Source: a bacterium (GTDB lineage Bacteria; Planctomycetota; Planctomycetia; Kolteriales; Kolteriaceae). From it: a stretch of DNA of 64,000 nt. The notes beneath the pieces are model-generated. The model had not been told where the DNA came from, did no database searches, and worked only from the letters and a program-made list of their open reading frames with translations. Below, piece after piece: positions 28,574 to 37,915 of this stretch. The translations under genes and the position numbers were made by a program. The DNA lies in NCBI GenBank assembly GCA_019753235.1, contig JAIELF010000001.1:1-64000 (forward strand). The letters are read 5' to 3'. Positions within the stretch are counted from its first letter, which is position 1. Every line of letters begins with the position of its first letter.

Positions 28574-31339
28574 TTAACCCGTCACCCAAAGTCCCTTCGG
28601 CAATCGATCGCCGAGAAGTTTGATCTGCTCGGCTCGGTCGGACTCAACCACCGACGTGAGGGCCTGGATCATCGAATCCGCGACATGATCGTTGCGAAGA
28701 ATGGGCAAAATCCGATCGAGCATCGCGGGATCGACATCGCGCCCGCGATCGCCCGTTCGGCGGGCCAACTGCACCATCGCAAAATCGCGTTCGATTCGAT
28801 GGGAACGCTCGGCAACCGAACTCGTCAGCAGAGCATCGACCCACCGCTCGGCCTCGGCGGCGGGAATGGTCATGTTCGCTGGCCCGTAGATCGGCATTCT
28901 CGCCCCCAGCCGTGCCAGCGACCAGAAGAGATAGATCGGCGACCCTCCGTCGCGAAGTTCCGTTAAGAGATGTTGGCCGAGCTCGACTTTTGTCCCGATG
29001 GGAAGATGTTCGAGACTCGCGATAGCGCGCCAGACCTCGGCATGTTCGTGACTTCCGACACGGCGAGGCGATTTCTTTCCCGAGCCAATCGGAAGATACG
29101 CAAGGAGTCGTTTGCTGAGTTCGACCTGTCGAACCGCATCGAGCCCACCCGCCACGCGCCGACACATGGTCCAATACTCGACCCACGCCGTGTCACTCTT
29201 TGTTTGCACGACGCCCGCATGAATCGTCTTCCATAAGAGCTCGACTCGAAACGGATCGAGCGGATCTCCCCAACCGGGCCGAAGAACATAACCCGCCAGG
29301 TTGTACCAGCGCGACTCATGCTCGGCCGATAGTGATCGTTGCGGGGCGTGCTCGAGAAGCGTATCCCACAAAGCCCGCAATACCGCAAGCGGCCAATCCT
29401 CTCTCTTCAACGAAAGGGCCGACTCGATCTCTTTGGGAAGCATTGCCAACGATGCACCCTTGCTGCCGGGCGCATAGGCCGACATGATCGCTTGCCGCGC
29501 GCCGGCCAATTGTTCTTCGCCCCAAGTCTCGACAATCGCAATCTCCCGCGCGAGGTTCTCGGTCGGCTCGCTTGCCAAGCGAGGTGCGGACCTAGTTTGA
29601 AAGGGAAGCTTCCAACGATTGTTTCCATCGCGCGAGACGCAGAATAATTCCAGCGTACCGATCTCCGTCAGCTTAGACTCTAGACGAACGCCGACCCTTG
29701 CTCGGCCTGCACGTTTTCCTCCCCGCAACAGGGTCGTTATCGCGGGAAGCTCCGCCAACTGTTCGGGAGATGCAACGATCACCGAGCCCCCCCGATCTTT
29801 CGGCCTGACTGTCGAAGAATAGAGAGGAAAAGCGACAGGCTCGCCTATTTGAAGTTCCAGCGGAGGTTCATCGATGGTGATCGTTTCCCCCTCGGCCAAT
29901 CCCTGCGGAACGACGCAGAGCATGGCACCATCATTCTGGGTACCCAGGCCGACATAATAAGACCGGGCCGCCCCACTCTGAATTCGATCAAGCCCCTTGG
30001 CACGACGATACGCAAACTGCGCCGCTCCCTCGGCAACTGCTAAATCAAGCGATCCGGTCACGAGAAGACGCGGGGACCAGTCGGCCCCGTACCAAGCTTG
30101 CATCACCTCGAAGATCCGCTCGCGACACGACCGCGCATGAAACAGTCCGCCGTTGAAAAGAATCGCCGTCGGACGAGGATCTGCCGTCGGGGAAGCACTT
30201 TGGATCGCGTCTTCATGCTGTGAGAGAAATAGGGCCAGATGCCGAGTGATCGCCGGGTCGCTGACATAGGGGAGACCAAACTCTTGCAGGCCCGATCTGC
30301 TTTGCTTTTGAGGGAACGCGTCGCGCGGTACGATCGGGAAGAAACCATCGAGCGCCATCGAGAGAACTTGATCTCGATCCACCTCGCACTTGAGCGAAGA
30401 GCCGATCACCTTGCCGCCGCGTCCCAGGACAGCGATTGGCATCGACACCGGCGCGTTCTCGCCCAGCATGGTCTCTTTCAGACGACGGGCATCCAGAACC
30501 AAGCTCCACCACTGCGTCAAATCGAGTCGACGTGCCGGCGAAATCTTCTCTTCGATCCTGCGAGCCAGCGCGATGTCGACATTGTCTCCTCCTAAGAGGA
30601 GATGCTCGCCGACCGCAATGCGACGATACGCGGGCCGACCTTTCTCTTCGACGACAGCGAGCAGGCTGAAATCGGTCGTGCCGCCACCACAATCGATGAC
30701 AACGGCCGTCGTTCCCAAAGGAAGCGGATCGCCCGCTTCCTCTTCAATCCACTGGTAGAACGCTGCCTGTGGCTCTTCGAGCAGAACGATTTTTTCCAGA
30801 CCCGCTCGCTTGGCAGCATCGACCGTCAACTCTCGCGCGACCTCATCGAAAGAGGCGGGGATGGTCAACACAACCTTTTGTTCCGCGAGCGGATCGTTGG
30901 GATGCTCGGCATCCCAAGCTTGGCGAAGATGCGCGAGATAACACGCGGACGCCTCGAGCGGGCTAAGCCGATCTGCCTCATCGCTTTGCCAAGGAAGGAT
31001 TTTCGCCCGCCTATCGACGCCAGGATGACAGAGCCAACTCTTTGCCGATGAGACCAGCCGACCAGGAATTCGACTTCCCAGCTTGCGGGCGGCTTCACCG
31101 ACGATCGAGGCGGGTTCGTCTCCCCAGGGAAGCTTTCGAGCGCGGGGAGGAAACTCTTCAGGTGATGAGAGATAGATAAACGACGGCAACAGCCGACGCG
31201 ATGCGATTTCGCCTACATCCATCAGTTGCGGGATGGGCATCGCGGTTGCCGATCGGCGCGATGGATCGGTGGCAAGATCGATCCACGCGAGCGCGGAGTT
31301 GGTGGTCCCTAAATCAATCCCGACCGCATATCGCGACAT
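28574..31339 (-). CDS. Hsp70-family protein with long C-terminal extension
   Basis: 921 residues. The N-terminal ~400 residues are an actin-like Hsp70 ATPase: phosphate-1 loop VGIDLGTTNSALAWID, the AKSWLCHPGVDR region, RAGLEKIVLLEEPQAAFYQW and phosphate-2 VVIDCGGGTTDFSLLAV. A beta-rich section follows, then a long helical C-terminal region that is not the DnaK lid and resembles the DUF3731-type extension of large bacterial Hsp70-like proteins. It is not the housekeeping DnaK, and no DnaJ or GrpE gene is nearby. ATG at 31339 begins the family sequence; the open frame continues to 31468 without similarity, and the ribosome site (AGGG) is weak. Confidence 0.88.
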   Translation of the reverse strand: MSRYAVGIDLGTTNSALAWIDLATDPSRRSATAMPIPQLMDVGEIASRRLLPSFIYLSSPEEFPPRARKLPWGDEPASIVGEAARKLGSRIPGRLVSSAKSWLCHPGVDRRAKILPWQSDEADRLSPLEASACYLAHLRQAWDAEHPNDPLAEQKVVLTIPASFDEVARELTVDAAKRAGLEKIVLLEEPQAAFYQWIEEEAGDPLPLGTTAVVIDCGGGTTDFSLLAVVEEKGRPAYRRIAVGEHLLLGGDNVDIALARRIEEKISPARRLDLTQWWSLVLDARRLKETMLGENAPVSMPIAVLGRGGKVIGSSLKCEVDRDQVLSMALDGFFPIVPRDAFPQKQSRSGLQEFGLPYVSDPAITRHLALFLSQHEDAIQSASPTADPRPTAILFNGGLFHARSCRERIFEVMQAWYGADWSPRLLVTGSLDLAVAEGAAQFAYRRAKGLDRIQSGAARSYYVGLGTQNDGAMLCVVPQGLAEGETITIDEPPLELQIGEPVAFPLYSSTVRPKDRGGSVIVASPEQLAELPAITTLLRGGKRAGRARVGVRLESKLTEIGTLELFCVSRDGNNRWKLPFQTRSAPRLASEPTENLAREIAIVETWGEEQLAGARQAIMSAYAPGSKGASLAMLPKEIESALSLKREDWPLAVLRALWDTLLEHAPQRSLSAEHESRWYNLAGYVLRPGWGDPLDPFRVELLWKTIHAGVVQTKSDTAWVEYWTMCRRVAGGLDAVRQVELSKRLLAYLPIGSGKKSPRRVGSHEHAEVWRAIASLEHLPIGTKVELGQHLLTELRDGGSPIYLFWSLARLGARMPIYGPANMTIPAAEAERWVDALLTSSVAERSHRIERDFAMVQLARRTGDRGRDVDPAMLDRILPILRNDHVADSMIQALTSVVESDRAEQIKLLGDRLPKGLWVTG

Positions 31340-31622
31340 CACGCCCTGCTCGAAGAATCGAAACTTACCTTTGCCTGCGACGTTGGCAGGCGTCCTCCCA
31401 TGATTATTCGCGGGCGGGGGCCAGTGCCGGCGTTTCGGGCGGATCGTTGAGCCGGATCGGCCTGGCAAGACCTAACAGGGTCTTTTTTGCCCTTTATCAG
31501 CGGAAGAACCGGCACAGGCCGACCGAGAACACTGGGGGGCGACTTTGTCGGAATAGCGCGAACCACTACCGGCAAAACCATGATCCTTGGAAGGTGCGAG
31601 GGCCCCGTTGCGGAATCGCCCA

Positions 31623-31650
31623 TTGTCCCAGGACCCCGACCGCTTAAAAT
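31623..31650 (+). promoter_or_regulatory. Likely sigma-70 promoter of tRNA-Arg
   Basis: TTGTCC (31623-31628), a 16-bp spacer and TAAAAT (31645-31650) form a good housekeeping promoter whose start site would fall about 5 bp before the tRNA. The rest of the 322-bp gap (31340-31661) between the Hsp70-like gene and the tRNA shows no gene. Confidence 0.5.
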
Positions 31651-31661
31651 GCCCCCTTCAC

Positions 31662-31735
<74 letters not shown>

Positions 31736-32006
31736 TCGTTACGCCGGTCCCAAATTTGGACCGAACACCTGTTTCTGCCTGCCGATGATCCCACGAAATC
31801 CCTGCTTTGTTGTTCGCGGATGGCGGCGAGTCCTACCGAACAGAGCGTCTGCCGAGATAATTCCTCGGAGATAGCTTGGCGAGAGTTACTTTCTGTTCCT
31901 TGAACGCTTTTCGAATGACTACCGTATCTTGGACAGGGAGACTGCTGGCGGCGAGGGATAACTGTCAGCCAACCTTTTGCCCCCCAGGAATACTGCCGAG
32001 GGCTTC

Positions 32007-32867
32007 ATGCCAAGCCGAACGACCTGCGGACTCATCTTTCTCTTTTGGCTCGTCTCGACGGCGTGGTTGGTCAGCCGAGATGTTCTCCCGTCGCTAGGTC
32101 TAGGAGAGGTTACCTACGAACGGGCTCTTTCCTCTCGCGCGGTTGAGGAACCCGTCGAATGGAAAATCTTCCGCGACAACGAAGAGGTCGGCAACGTCTT
32201 CTTCACGATCCACCCTCAACCAGACAGCACTTTCGAACTCGAAAGCCGAGCCCATTTGCGAGTCCGAATTGTCGGCGATCAGCCCACCCCCATCGACGTT
32301 CTCAGCAAGATCTACATTGATCCTCTTAAGCAGCTTGACCATTTCGGCATCATCATGGATCTATCGAGCTCTCGCACCGAACTTCATGTCAACGGCGTCC
32401 CGAAGGACTCCGCCTTGCGTCTGACGTTCACTTTACGCACCCACGATCAGGAGCAGTTCAAGCGAACGGTCGATCTCCCCTTCGATCGGCAAGCAATGGT
32501 CCTTGATGTTTTCGGGCAACTCGATCGATTTCCCGACCTGCGCGAGGGAAAAGTTTGGCACACCCAGTTCATCAATCCCCTGGCGTCTTTGGTCGGCGGC
32601 GGGGATCTCCTGCCCGTCCGAAGCGTCGACCGAATTCAACACCGCGTGGTCGCCACCGAAGAAATTGTTTGGGAAAAAGAACGCGTTCGCTGTTTCAAGA
32701 TCGAGCATCGCTATCAACAGGCAGTCACCTCCTCGTGGGCACGGGTGAGTGACGGCAAGGTACTGGTGCAAGAGGTATTGTTCGGCGGCGAGTCTTATCG
32801 ACTTGTCGCCGAGCGATCGATCCACGACGGACGACCACCCGCCGCCGAGGAGGAGGTTCCGCGATGA
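32007..32867 (+). CDS. Membrane-anchored outer protein, DUF3108-like
   Basis: 286 residues: an N-terminal hydrophobic anchor or uncleaved signal (LIFLFWLVSTAWLV) followed by a beta-rich outer region. WKIFRDNEEVGNVFF, the LYID-like KIYIDPLKQLDHF, and the late RCFKIEHRYQQAVTSSWARVSDGKVLVQEV fit the DUF3108/lipoprotein-beta-barrel style in which long strands line a groove. Function unknown. I chose ATG at 32007 over 31977 because GAGGG lies just before it and the hydrophobic segment is then N-terminal. It overlaps the ABC ATPase gene by 4 bp (ATGA), suggesting it works with that exporter. Confidence 0.6.
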   Translation: MPSRTTCGLIFLFWLVSTAWLVSRDVLPSLGLGEVTYERALSSRAVEEPVEWKIFRDNEEVGNVFFTIHPQPDSTFELESRAHLRVRIVGDQPTPIDVLSKIYIDPLKQLDHFGIIMDLSSSRTELHVNGVPKDSALRLTFTLRTHDQEQFKRTVDLPFDRQAMVLDVFGQLDRFPDLREGKVWHTQFINPLASLVGGGDLLPVRSVDRIQHRVVATEEIVWEKERVRCFKIEHRYQQAVTSSWARVSDGKVLVQEVLFGGESYRLVAERSIHDGRPPAAEEEVPR

Positions 32868-33616
32868 CGTTGGCCTCGACAGAGACGCTGATCCACCTCG
32901 ACAGTGTCTCCAAAGTTTACGGTTCGAAACTGGCCGTCGACCAGCTTACGCTGCAAGTGCAAGCGGGAGAAGTTTTCGCTTTCCTCGGGCCCAACGGCGC
33001 GGGGAAGACGACTTCCATCAAGCTGATCACAGGGCTGCTTCGCCCCACGAAAGGGTATGTTTGGGTGGCTGGCCATAGCATGGCAGGCAACTCCGTCGAA
33101 GCACGTCGCCAAGTCAGCTTCGTTCCTGATCAACCTCACCTCTACGAAAAGCTCACTGCTCGCGATTTTCTGGAGTTCACTCGCAAGATTTACGGCATCG
33201 ACGGCCCGGAAAGCCGAGCTTATCAAGAGGAACTCATCGACACTTTCGAGATCGGCGACTTTGCCGACGACCTGATCGAAAGCTACTCGCACGGCATGAG
33301 GCAGCGAGTGGTATTCGCGTCGGCGCTGTTGCATCGGCCCCGTGTCCTGGTTCTCGACGAACCGATGGTCGGCCTCGATCCTAAGAGTATGCGGATCGCC
33401 AAAGATCAAATGAAAGCAACCGCTCTGCGCGGCTCGGCTGTCTTCATGTCGACCCACACACTCTCGATTGCTGAGGAAATTGCCGACCGCATCGCGATCA
33501 TTCGGCGAGGCAAACTCGTCAAGTGCGGCACGCTGGAAGAGCTTCAACGCGATCGGCCCGGCGGTATGACGCTCGAAGATTATTTCCTTCAAGTGACGGC
33601 CGAGGACGAAATATGA
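32864..33616 (+). CDS. ABC transporter ATP-binding protein
   Basis: 250 residues. Walker A GPNGAGKTTSIKLI (~43-56), signature YSHGMRQRVVFASALLHRP, Walker B VLVLDEPMVGLDPKSM and H-loop STHTLSIAE are all intact. The short C-terminus is typical of ABC-2 exporter ATPases. It is coupled by 4-bp ATGA overlaps to the gene before it and to the permease after it, so the three form one exporter unit. The cargo is unknown. Confidence 0.94.
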   Translation: MTLASTETLIHLDSVSKVYGSKLAVDQLTLQVQAGEVFAFLGPNGAGKTTSIKLITGLLRPTKGYVWVAGHSMAGNSVEARRQVSFVPDQPHLYEKLTARDFLEFTRKIYGIDGPESRAYQEELIDTFEIGDFADDLIESYSHGMRQRVVFASALLHRPRVLVLDEPMVGLDPKSMRIAKDQMKATALRGSAVFMSTHTLSIAEEIADRIAIIRRGKLVKCGTLEELQRDRPGGMTLEDYFLQVTAEDEI

Positions 33617-35409
33617 CCCTCGCCCCCGTCGCAATCGACCGAGTCTCGCCGCCGACCGAGTCACAACTCGCGAGCCAATGCCGAGCGGGAATGCGACACA
33701 TCCGCGGGCGAATGCTTTACCATTCCCTGCGGATGAAATTGGTTGGTTCGGGTTGGCGAGCGATGATCGCGGTCTTGTGCAGTCTCTTCTTCTGGGTGGC
33801 ACTCTTTGTCGTCTTCCTCGAAGGATTTCGATTCCTGGACAAACACCGCCTGGTGACCGGCCCGCTGATCGAGCTTCTCTTCGGCATGTTTTTCGGCTCG
33901 CTTTTGGTGATGCTGATTTTCTCGACCTCCATCATTCTTTATGGCGGCCTGTTTCGTTCGCAGGAGGCGGACTTCCTTTTGCTTCGCCCGATCCCACCCG
34001 ACGGGGTGTTCGCTTTCAAATTTCAAGAGGCGATCGCCTTTAGCAGTTGGGGCTTCCTCCTGCTGGGGACGCCGATGATGATCGCTTACGGTGTGTCGAC
34101 GGGTTGCTCCTGGTGGTTTTACATGATGGCTGTCCCGTACTTTCTGGCGTTCGCCATCCTCCCAGGATCCGTTGGCGCGCTGCTGACGTTATTGTTGGCT
34201 CGCTTTGCGCCGACTCGACGTCGATCGGTTCTCATCACGCTGGCGGTGTTGATGGTCATACTGCTGCTGACGTTCTTAGCGCGGGCATTGGTCATCAGCG
34301 ATCGATCGACCACTGCCGAGCGATGGGTCACGTCTCTCTTTCAGCAACTTCGCGTCAGCAACTTGCCGTTCCTTCCGAGTCAATGGATTAGCCGAGGACT
34401 TCTGAGCGCGGGATATCCCGGCGGTTTTGGAGACTCCGCCTTTTACTTGACGGTGCTGGTCAGTAATGCGCTGGCCATCTATGTCTTGACCGCGTGGGCC
34501 TATCGTATCCTCTACCGATCCGCTTATGATCGCGTCCGGAGTGCCGGCAGTTCGAAGCGAAAACGGACCTGGACCTTGCTTCCTTGGATGGTCGATCACG
34601 TCTTTTATCCAGTGGCTGGCCCCGTTAAAGTTCTTCTTGTCAAAGATGTGCGGGTCTTTTCTCGTGATCCTATGCAATGGTTGCAAGTCGTGATCTTTAC
34701 GGGATTGCTTTCGATCTATTTCGCGAATCTGCAAGGAGTGACTCTGTTTTCTAACAGCCCTTATTGGCGAAATGTGCTCGGCTTTTTCAATGTCGCGGTG
34801 ACGGGCCTGCTACTCTCAGCCTTTACGAGTCGATTCATTTTTCCACTGATGAGCCTGGAGGGGCAAAAGTTTTGGATCCTGGGGCTCGCGCCGATCAAGA
34901 GATCGTCGATCCTGTGGGGTAAATTCGCGTTCTCATTGGCGGGCTCGCTGGTCGTGACACTTTTACTGACGCTGATCAGTGCCTATATGTTGTCACTGGA
35001 ACCACTTCTCATCATGCTGCAAGTGGTGAGCATGATCATCATTTGTTTCGGCGTCTCGGGAATCGCCGTCGGCATGGGGGCCAGATTCCCCGAGATGGGC
35101 GAAACCGACCCCTCGAAGATCGCGTCCGGCTTTGGCGGCACGATCAATCTTCTGGTCAGCCTGATGTTCATCCTCTTTGTCATCGCGACGATGGCCCTGC
35201 CTTGCCATCTCTATTCGTTAACCTTGGAGATCGAGCAAGGGCTCTCTCAGGGAAGAGATCTCAACATTGCCGCCTCGAGCGGCATCACACTGGAACAGTT
35301 TCGTCTCGGTCTCACCATCAGCATGATCGTGAGTCTTTTGGTTGGAATCATCGCCACGCTTGGCCCCATGCGAATGGGGATCCGCGCCTTCGAACGCCGA
35401 GAGTTCTGA
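33613..35409 (+). CDS. ABC exporter permease
   Basis: 598 residues with about twelve to fourteen hydrophobic helices, starting with a short basic cytoplasmic segment. Sequence such as LYGGLFRSQEADFLLLRPIP and SRDPMQWLQVVIFTGLLSIY matches the large ABC-2-like putative permeases found next to a lone ATPase. The start ATG overlaps the ATPase stop; the frame is open 30 codons further up inside the ATPase gene, but that part is Arg-rich and unlike the family. It is followed after 5 bp by the Dpp/Opp-type ATPase gene. Confidence 0.88.
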   Translation: MTLAPVAIDRVSPPTESQLASQCRAGMRHIRGRMLYHSLRMKLVGSGWRAMIAVLCSLFFWVALFVVFLEGFRFLDKHRLVTGPLIELLFGMFFGSLLVMLIFSTSIILYGGLFRSQEADFLLLRPIPPDGVFAFKFQEAIAFSSWGFLLLGTPMMIAYGVSTGCSWWFYMMAVPYFLAFAILPGSVGALLTLLLARFAPTRRRSVLITLAVLMVILLLTFLARALVISDRSTTAERWVTSLFQQLRVSNLPFLPSQWISRGLLSAGYPGGFGDSAFYLTVLVSNALAIYVLTAWAYRILYRSAYDRVRSAGSSKRKRTWTLLPWMVDHVFYPVAGPVKVLLVKDVRVFSRDPMQWLQVVIFTGLLSIYFANLQGVTLFSNSPYWRNVLGFFNVAVTGLLLSAFTSRFIFPLMSLEGQKFWILGLAPIKRSSILWGKFAFSLAGSLVVTLLLTLISAYMLSLEPLLIMLQVVSMIIICFGVSGIAVGMGARFPEMGETDPSKIASGFGGTINLLVSLMFILFVIATMALPCHLYSLTLEIEQGLSQGRDLNIAASSGITLEQFRLGLTISMIVSLLVGIIATLGPMRMGIRAFERREF

Positions 35410-35414
35410 TCATC

Positions 35415-36434
35415 ATGACGACGCCTCATTTGCAAGTCGAAGATCTCCGGGTGACGTTCGACACCAGAGGGGGGTCGGTATCGGCCGTTGAAGGAATATC
35501 CTTTAGTGTCGCCGCGGGCCGAACGCTTTGTCTGGTGGGTGAGAGCGGCAGCGGGAAAAGCGCGACGGCGCTTGCGATCATGGGATTGCTCGGACCGAAT
35601 GCGCGATGCCGAGGAAGAATTCTCTTCGAAGGAATGGATTTGGCTTCCTTGACCGACGCCCAGCGACGCCCGTTTCGCGGAAAACGCCTGGGGATGATCT
35701 TTCAGGAACCGACGGCGAGTCTGAATCCAGTCCTGACGATCGGTCAGCAAGTCCGCGAGGCGGTGCAACTGTCGCGAAGTCTCTCCCGTCGATCGGCCCA
35801 GCTAGAGACGCAGGAACTTTTGCGAGCCATGCGATTTTCGGAGCCCGCTCGTGTTGCCGAGCAGTATCCGCATGAACTCTCGGGCGGAATGAATCAGCGA
35901 GCGATGATGGCGATCGCCCTGGCGGGTCGGCCCAGTCTCCTCATCGCGGATGAACCGACGACCGCGCTCGATGTCACGGTGCAGGCGGAGATCCTTTCTC
36001 TGCTGCGAAGAATCCAAGCCGAACGGCGTCTGTCGATCCTTCTTATCACGCACGACCTGGGAGTGGTGGCGCACATGGCCGACGACGTGGCCGTGATGTA
36101 TGCGGGGCAACTCGTCGAATCGGGGCCGGCATCGATGATTCTGGATAATCCCCGCCATCCTTACACGCATGGGCTCTGGCGCAGCATGCCGAGGATCGAT
36201 TCGCCCGACCGACCGATACCGATGGCAGGGGGACTTCCGATGAGGCAAGGCTGGCAGACGGGCTGTCGATTCCGTCCTCGGTGCCCCCATGCCTTCGAGG
36301 CATGCGAACGCGATCCGCAAATCCTGATGAAAGAAGTGACCGTTGGGTCGGCATGCTGGCGGAACGTCTCTTCGATAGGTGCGGAGAGTCCCAGTGCATC
36401 AAGTCCCATGAAAGAGAATCCCACGGATCACTAA
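35415..36434 (+). CDS. Oligopeptide/dipeptide-type ABC ATPase (DppD/OppD-like)
   Basis: 339 residues. Walker A VGESGSGKSATALAIMG (~38-54), signature ELSGGMNQRAMMAIALAGRP, Walker B LLIADEPTTALDVTVQAE and the C-terminal Opp/Dpp region with YTHGLWRSMPRID and the Cys-containing CRFRPRCPHAFEAC. In known systems this subunit works with OppF plus OppB/OppC permeases and OppA; none is next to it here. Start ATG at 35415; an open frame back to 35043 lies inside the permease gene and was not used. Location 5 bp after the exporter permease suggests cotranscription. Confidence 0.9.
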   Translation: MTTPHLQVEDLRVTFDTRGGSVSAVEGISFSVAAGRTLCLVGESGSGKSATALAIMGLLGPNARCRGRILFEGMDLASLTDAQRRPFRGKRLGMIFQEPTASLNPVLTIGQQVREAVQLSRSLSRRSAQLETQELLRAMRFSEPARVAEQYPHELSGGMNQRAMMAIALAGRPSLLIADEPTTALDVTVQAEILSLLRRIQAERRLSILLITHDLGVVAHMADDVAVMYAGQLVESGPASMILDNPRHPYTHGLWRSMPRIDSPDRPIPMAGGLPMRQGWQTGCRFRPRCPHAFEACERDPQILMKEVTVGSACWRNVSSIGAESPSASSPMKENPTDH

Positions 36435-36570
36435 ACCGCTGCGGGTCCGCCGACCACCGAGATGGGAAATTTCGTGATGTAGGAATGATCGCACCAGTGA
36501 ACGCCCCCCTGGCGATCGACGCTTTCGGGGGGATCGCCCGAATGGGTTGAAATCGACCCTTGGGGCGTGA

Positions 36571-36705
36571 TTACTTGGCTGTTTTCTTTCGTGGGGTCGC
36601 CTTGACGGGACGTTTGACGGCCTTTTTCTTCGTTTTCGGTCGGCTCTTCCCGAACGAGTGATTGGCGATCTTTCCTCGCCGGGTCCGATTGTCTCCGCGG
36701 CCCAT
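36571..36705 (-). CDS. Small ribosomal subunit protein bTHX
   Basis: 44 residues beginning MGRGDNRTRRGKI, the hallmark of ribosomal protein THX (Thx of Thermus begins MGKGDRRTRRGKI as I recall), followed by FGKSRPKTKKK and a Lys/Arg-rich tail longer than in Thermus. It binds 16S rRNA at the top of the 30S head. ATG at 36705 is chosen because GGGAG lies 9 bp upstream and because the family starts there; the open frame continues up to 36837 with unrelated sequence. It is read opposite the OppD-like gene, downstream of the Cys-rich gene terminator. Confidence 0.82.
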   Translation of the reverse strand: MGRGDNRTRRGKIANHSFGKSRPKTKKKAVKRPVKATPRKKTAK

Positions 36706-36838
36706 CAGTACCATCTCCCATCGAACGAACGAATCTTCCCCTGCGATCACCCTGGACAGATCGAGGTACGAATTCCTGTCCACTAAGACAACCATTGGCT
36801 GCGGGCACCTTGGAGGAATAAGAGGCAAGAAACGCAAA

Positions 36839-36869
36839 CGGGCCGACAGGGGTGAAGCCTGTCGACCCG
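36839..36869 (-). terminator. Hairpin terminator of the Cys-rich protein gene
   Basis: Read on the minus strand, a near-perfect 12-bp stem (CGGGTCGACAGG / CCTGTCGGCCCG, one mismatch) with a 7-nt loop lies 27 bp after the stop of the Cys-rich gene and is followed by TTTGCGTTTC. Confidence 0.6.
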
Positions 36870-36896
36870 AGTGTTTCCATCAGGCGAGTCGGCGAG

Positions 36897-37475
36897 TTAC
36901 TTGCAGGAATCGCAAGCGGGCTCGACCGTTTCGCAGGTGCTGCAAGCCTTGTGCTTGCTGAAGAGGCCAGCCAGCGGGTGGGGCTTCTTCGCGCAGATGT
37001 CACAAGCGGGCTCACAAGCTGGGGCCGGAGCTTCGCAAACCGGCTCACAAGTCGGTTCGCAAGTCTCGCACTTGTGATGCTTGGCGAAAAGACCCTTGAA
37101 AGGGTGCTTCTTCGCACAAGGATCGCAAGCGGGCTCACAAGCAGGTTCACAAGCCGGGGCCGGGGCTTCGCAAACCGGCTCACAAGTCTCGCACTTGTGA
37201 TGCTTGGCGAAAAGACCCGCGAGCGGGTGCTTCTTCACCGAGCAAACGTCACAAGCGGGCTCACAAGCGGGGGCCGGCGCTTCGCAGACCGGCTCGCAAG
37301 TGTTGCACTTGCTGTGCTTGGCGAACAACTTGCTGAGGATGCCAGGATGCGAGTTGCAGGCGTCGACGTGGACGTCGGGGTAGCTACAAGCATCACAGCT
37401 ATTACAGTCGCCAGCCATGACCCGCGAACCGCAGGCAATGACGGCAAGCGCGGCGAACAGAACCATACGCTTCAT
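36897..37475 (-). CDS. Secreted cysteine-rich repeat protein
   Basis: 192 residues. A signal peptide (MKRMVLFAALAVIACGSRVMA) is followed by a mature chain with about 28 cysteines in ~170 residues. Four imperfect units of about 35-45 residues repeat the plan LAGLFAKHHKC-ETCEPVCEAPAPACEPACD-C-KK; unit three carries an extra ACEP and unit four an extra TCEP, so copy-number slippage is visible inside the repeats. Regular CEPxC spacing suggests extensive disulfide cross-links. A structural role in the proteinaceous envelope is possible because planctomycete walls are known to be Cys-rich, but this is inference. AAGGAG precedes the ATG. Confidence 0.85.
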   Translation of the reverse strand: MKRMVLFAALAVIACGSRVMAGDCNSCDACSYPDVHVDACNSHPGILSKLFAKHSKCNTCEPVCEAPAPACEPACDVCSVKKHPLAGLFAKHHKCETCEPVCEAPAPACEPACEPACDPCAKKHPFKGLFAKHHKCETCEPTCEPVCEAPAPACEPACDICAKKPHPLAGLFSKHKACSTCETVEPACDSCK

Positions 37476-37915
37476 GAAACTTCTCCTTAAAGACGGCAGG
37501 TGATTCAACCAGTGGTGGCACTTCGTTAACCGTGCCGGGGTGTGTCTTTGACAGACACTCAGCCAATCCCCTTCACGGACGTTGTGCGTGGAGTCCGACC
37601 GATGCGAACCGCCGCATCTGTCAACCGTGACCGTCAGAACCTTTGCCAAGAGGATCGACCATAGAGCAAAAAACGCTAAAGAGTCATGGCCGATTTCTCC
37701 CCATAAATGACTCGGTTGCCACGGTATCGTCGTGACAATCGGCACGCCAAGACATCGGGCGGCCGGCGAATCGGCATCGTTCCTATTCGCCTCTTTCTCT
37801 GCGAAAACCGCACAGTTTACTTGCCTTAACATTCCAGGCTCGGCAAACTCAAAATGGGGGAACCATCGCGCCTCATTTCTCTTAAGAGCAAACGGACATA
37901 AGGGAGTCAGCATCC
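37476..37915. other. 440-bp divergent intergenic region with a GTGTCT/AGACAC inverted repeat
   Basis: It separates the Cys-rich gene (-) from the sugar-binding lipoprotein gene (+), so it should hold promoters for both. The inverted repeat GTGTCT-5 nt-AGACAC at 37542-37558 may be an operator. AAGGGAG lies 11 bp before the downstream ATG at 37916. No gene is seen. Confidence 0.4.

Noticed and set aside
35043-35414. N-terminal extension of the OppD-like protein
   Set aside because: It overlaps the permease gene in another frame and is Arg/His-rich without family similarity.
36852-37490. 212-codon open frame on the + strand opposite the Cys-rich gene
   Set aside because: It mirrors the repeat structure of the real gene; no ribosome site, no family, and the minus-strand product has a signal peptide and terminator.
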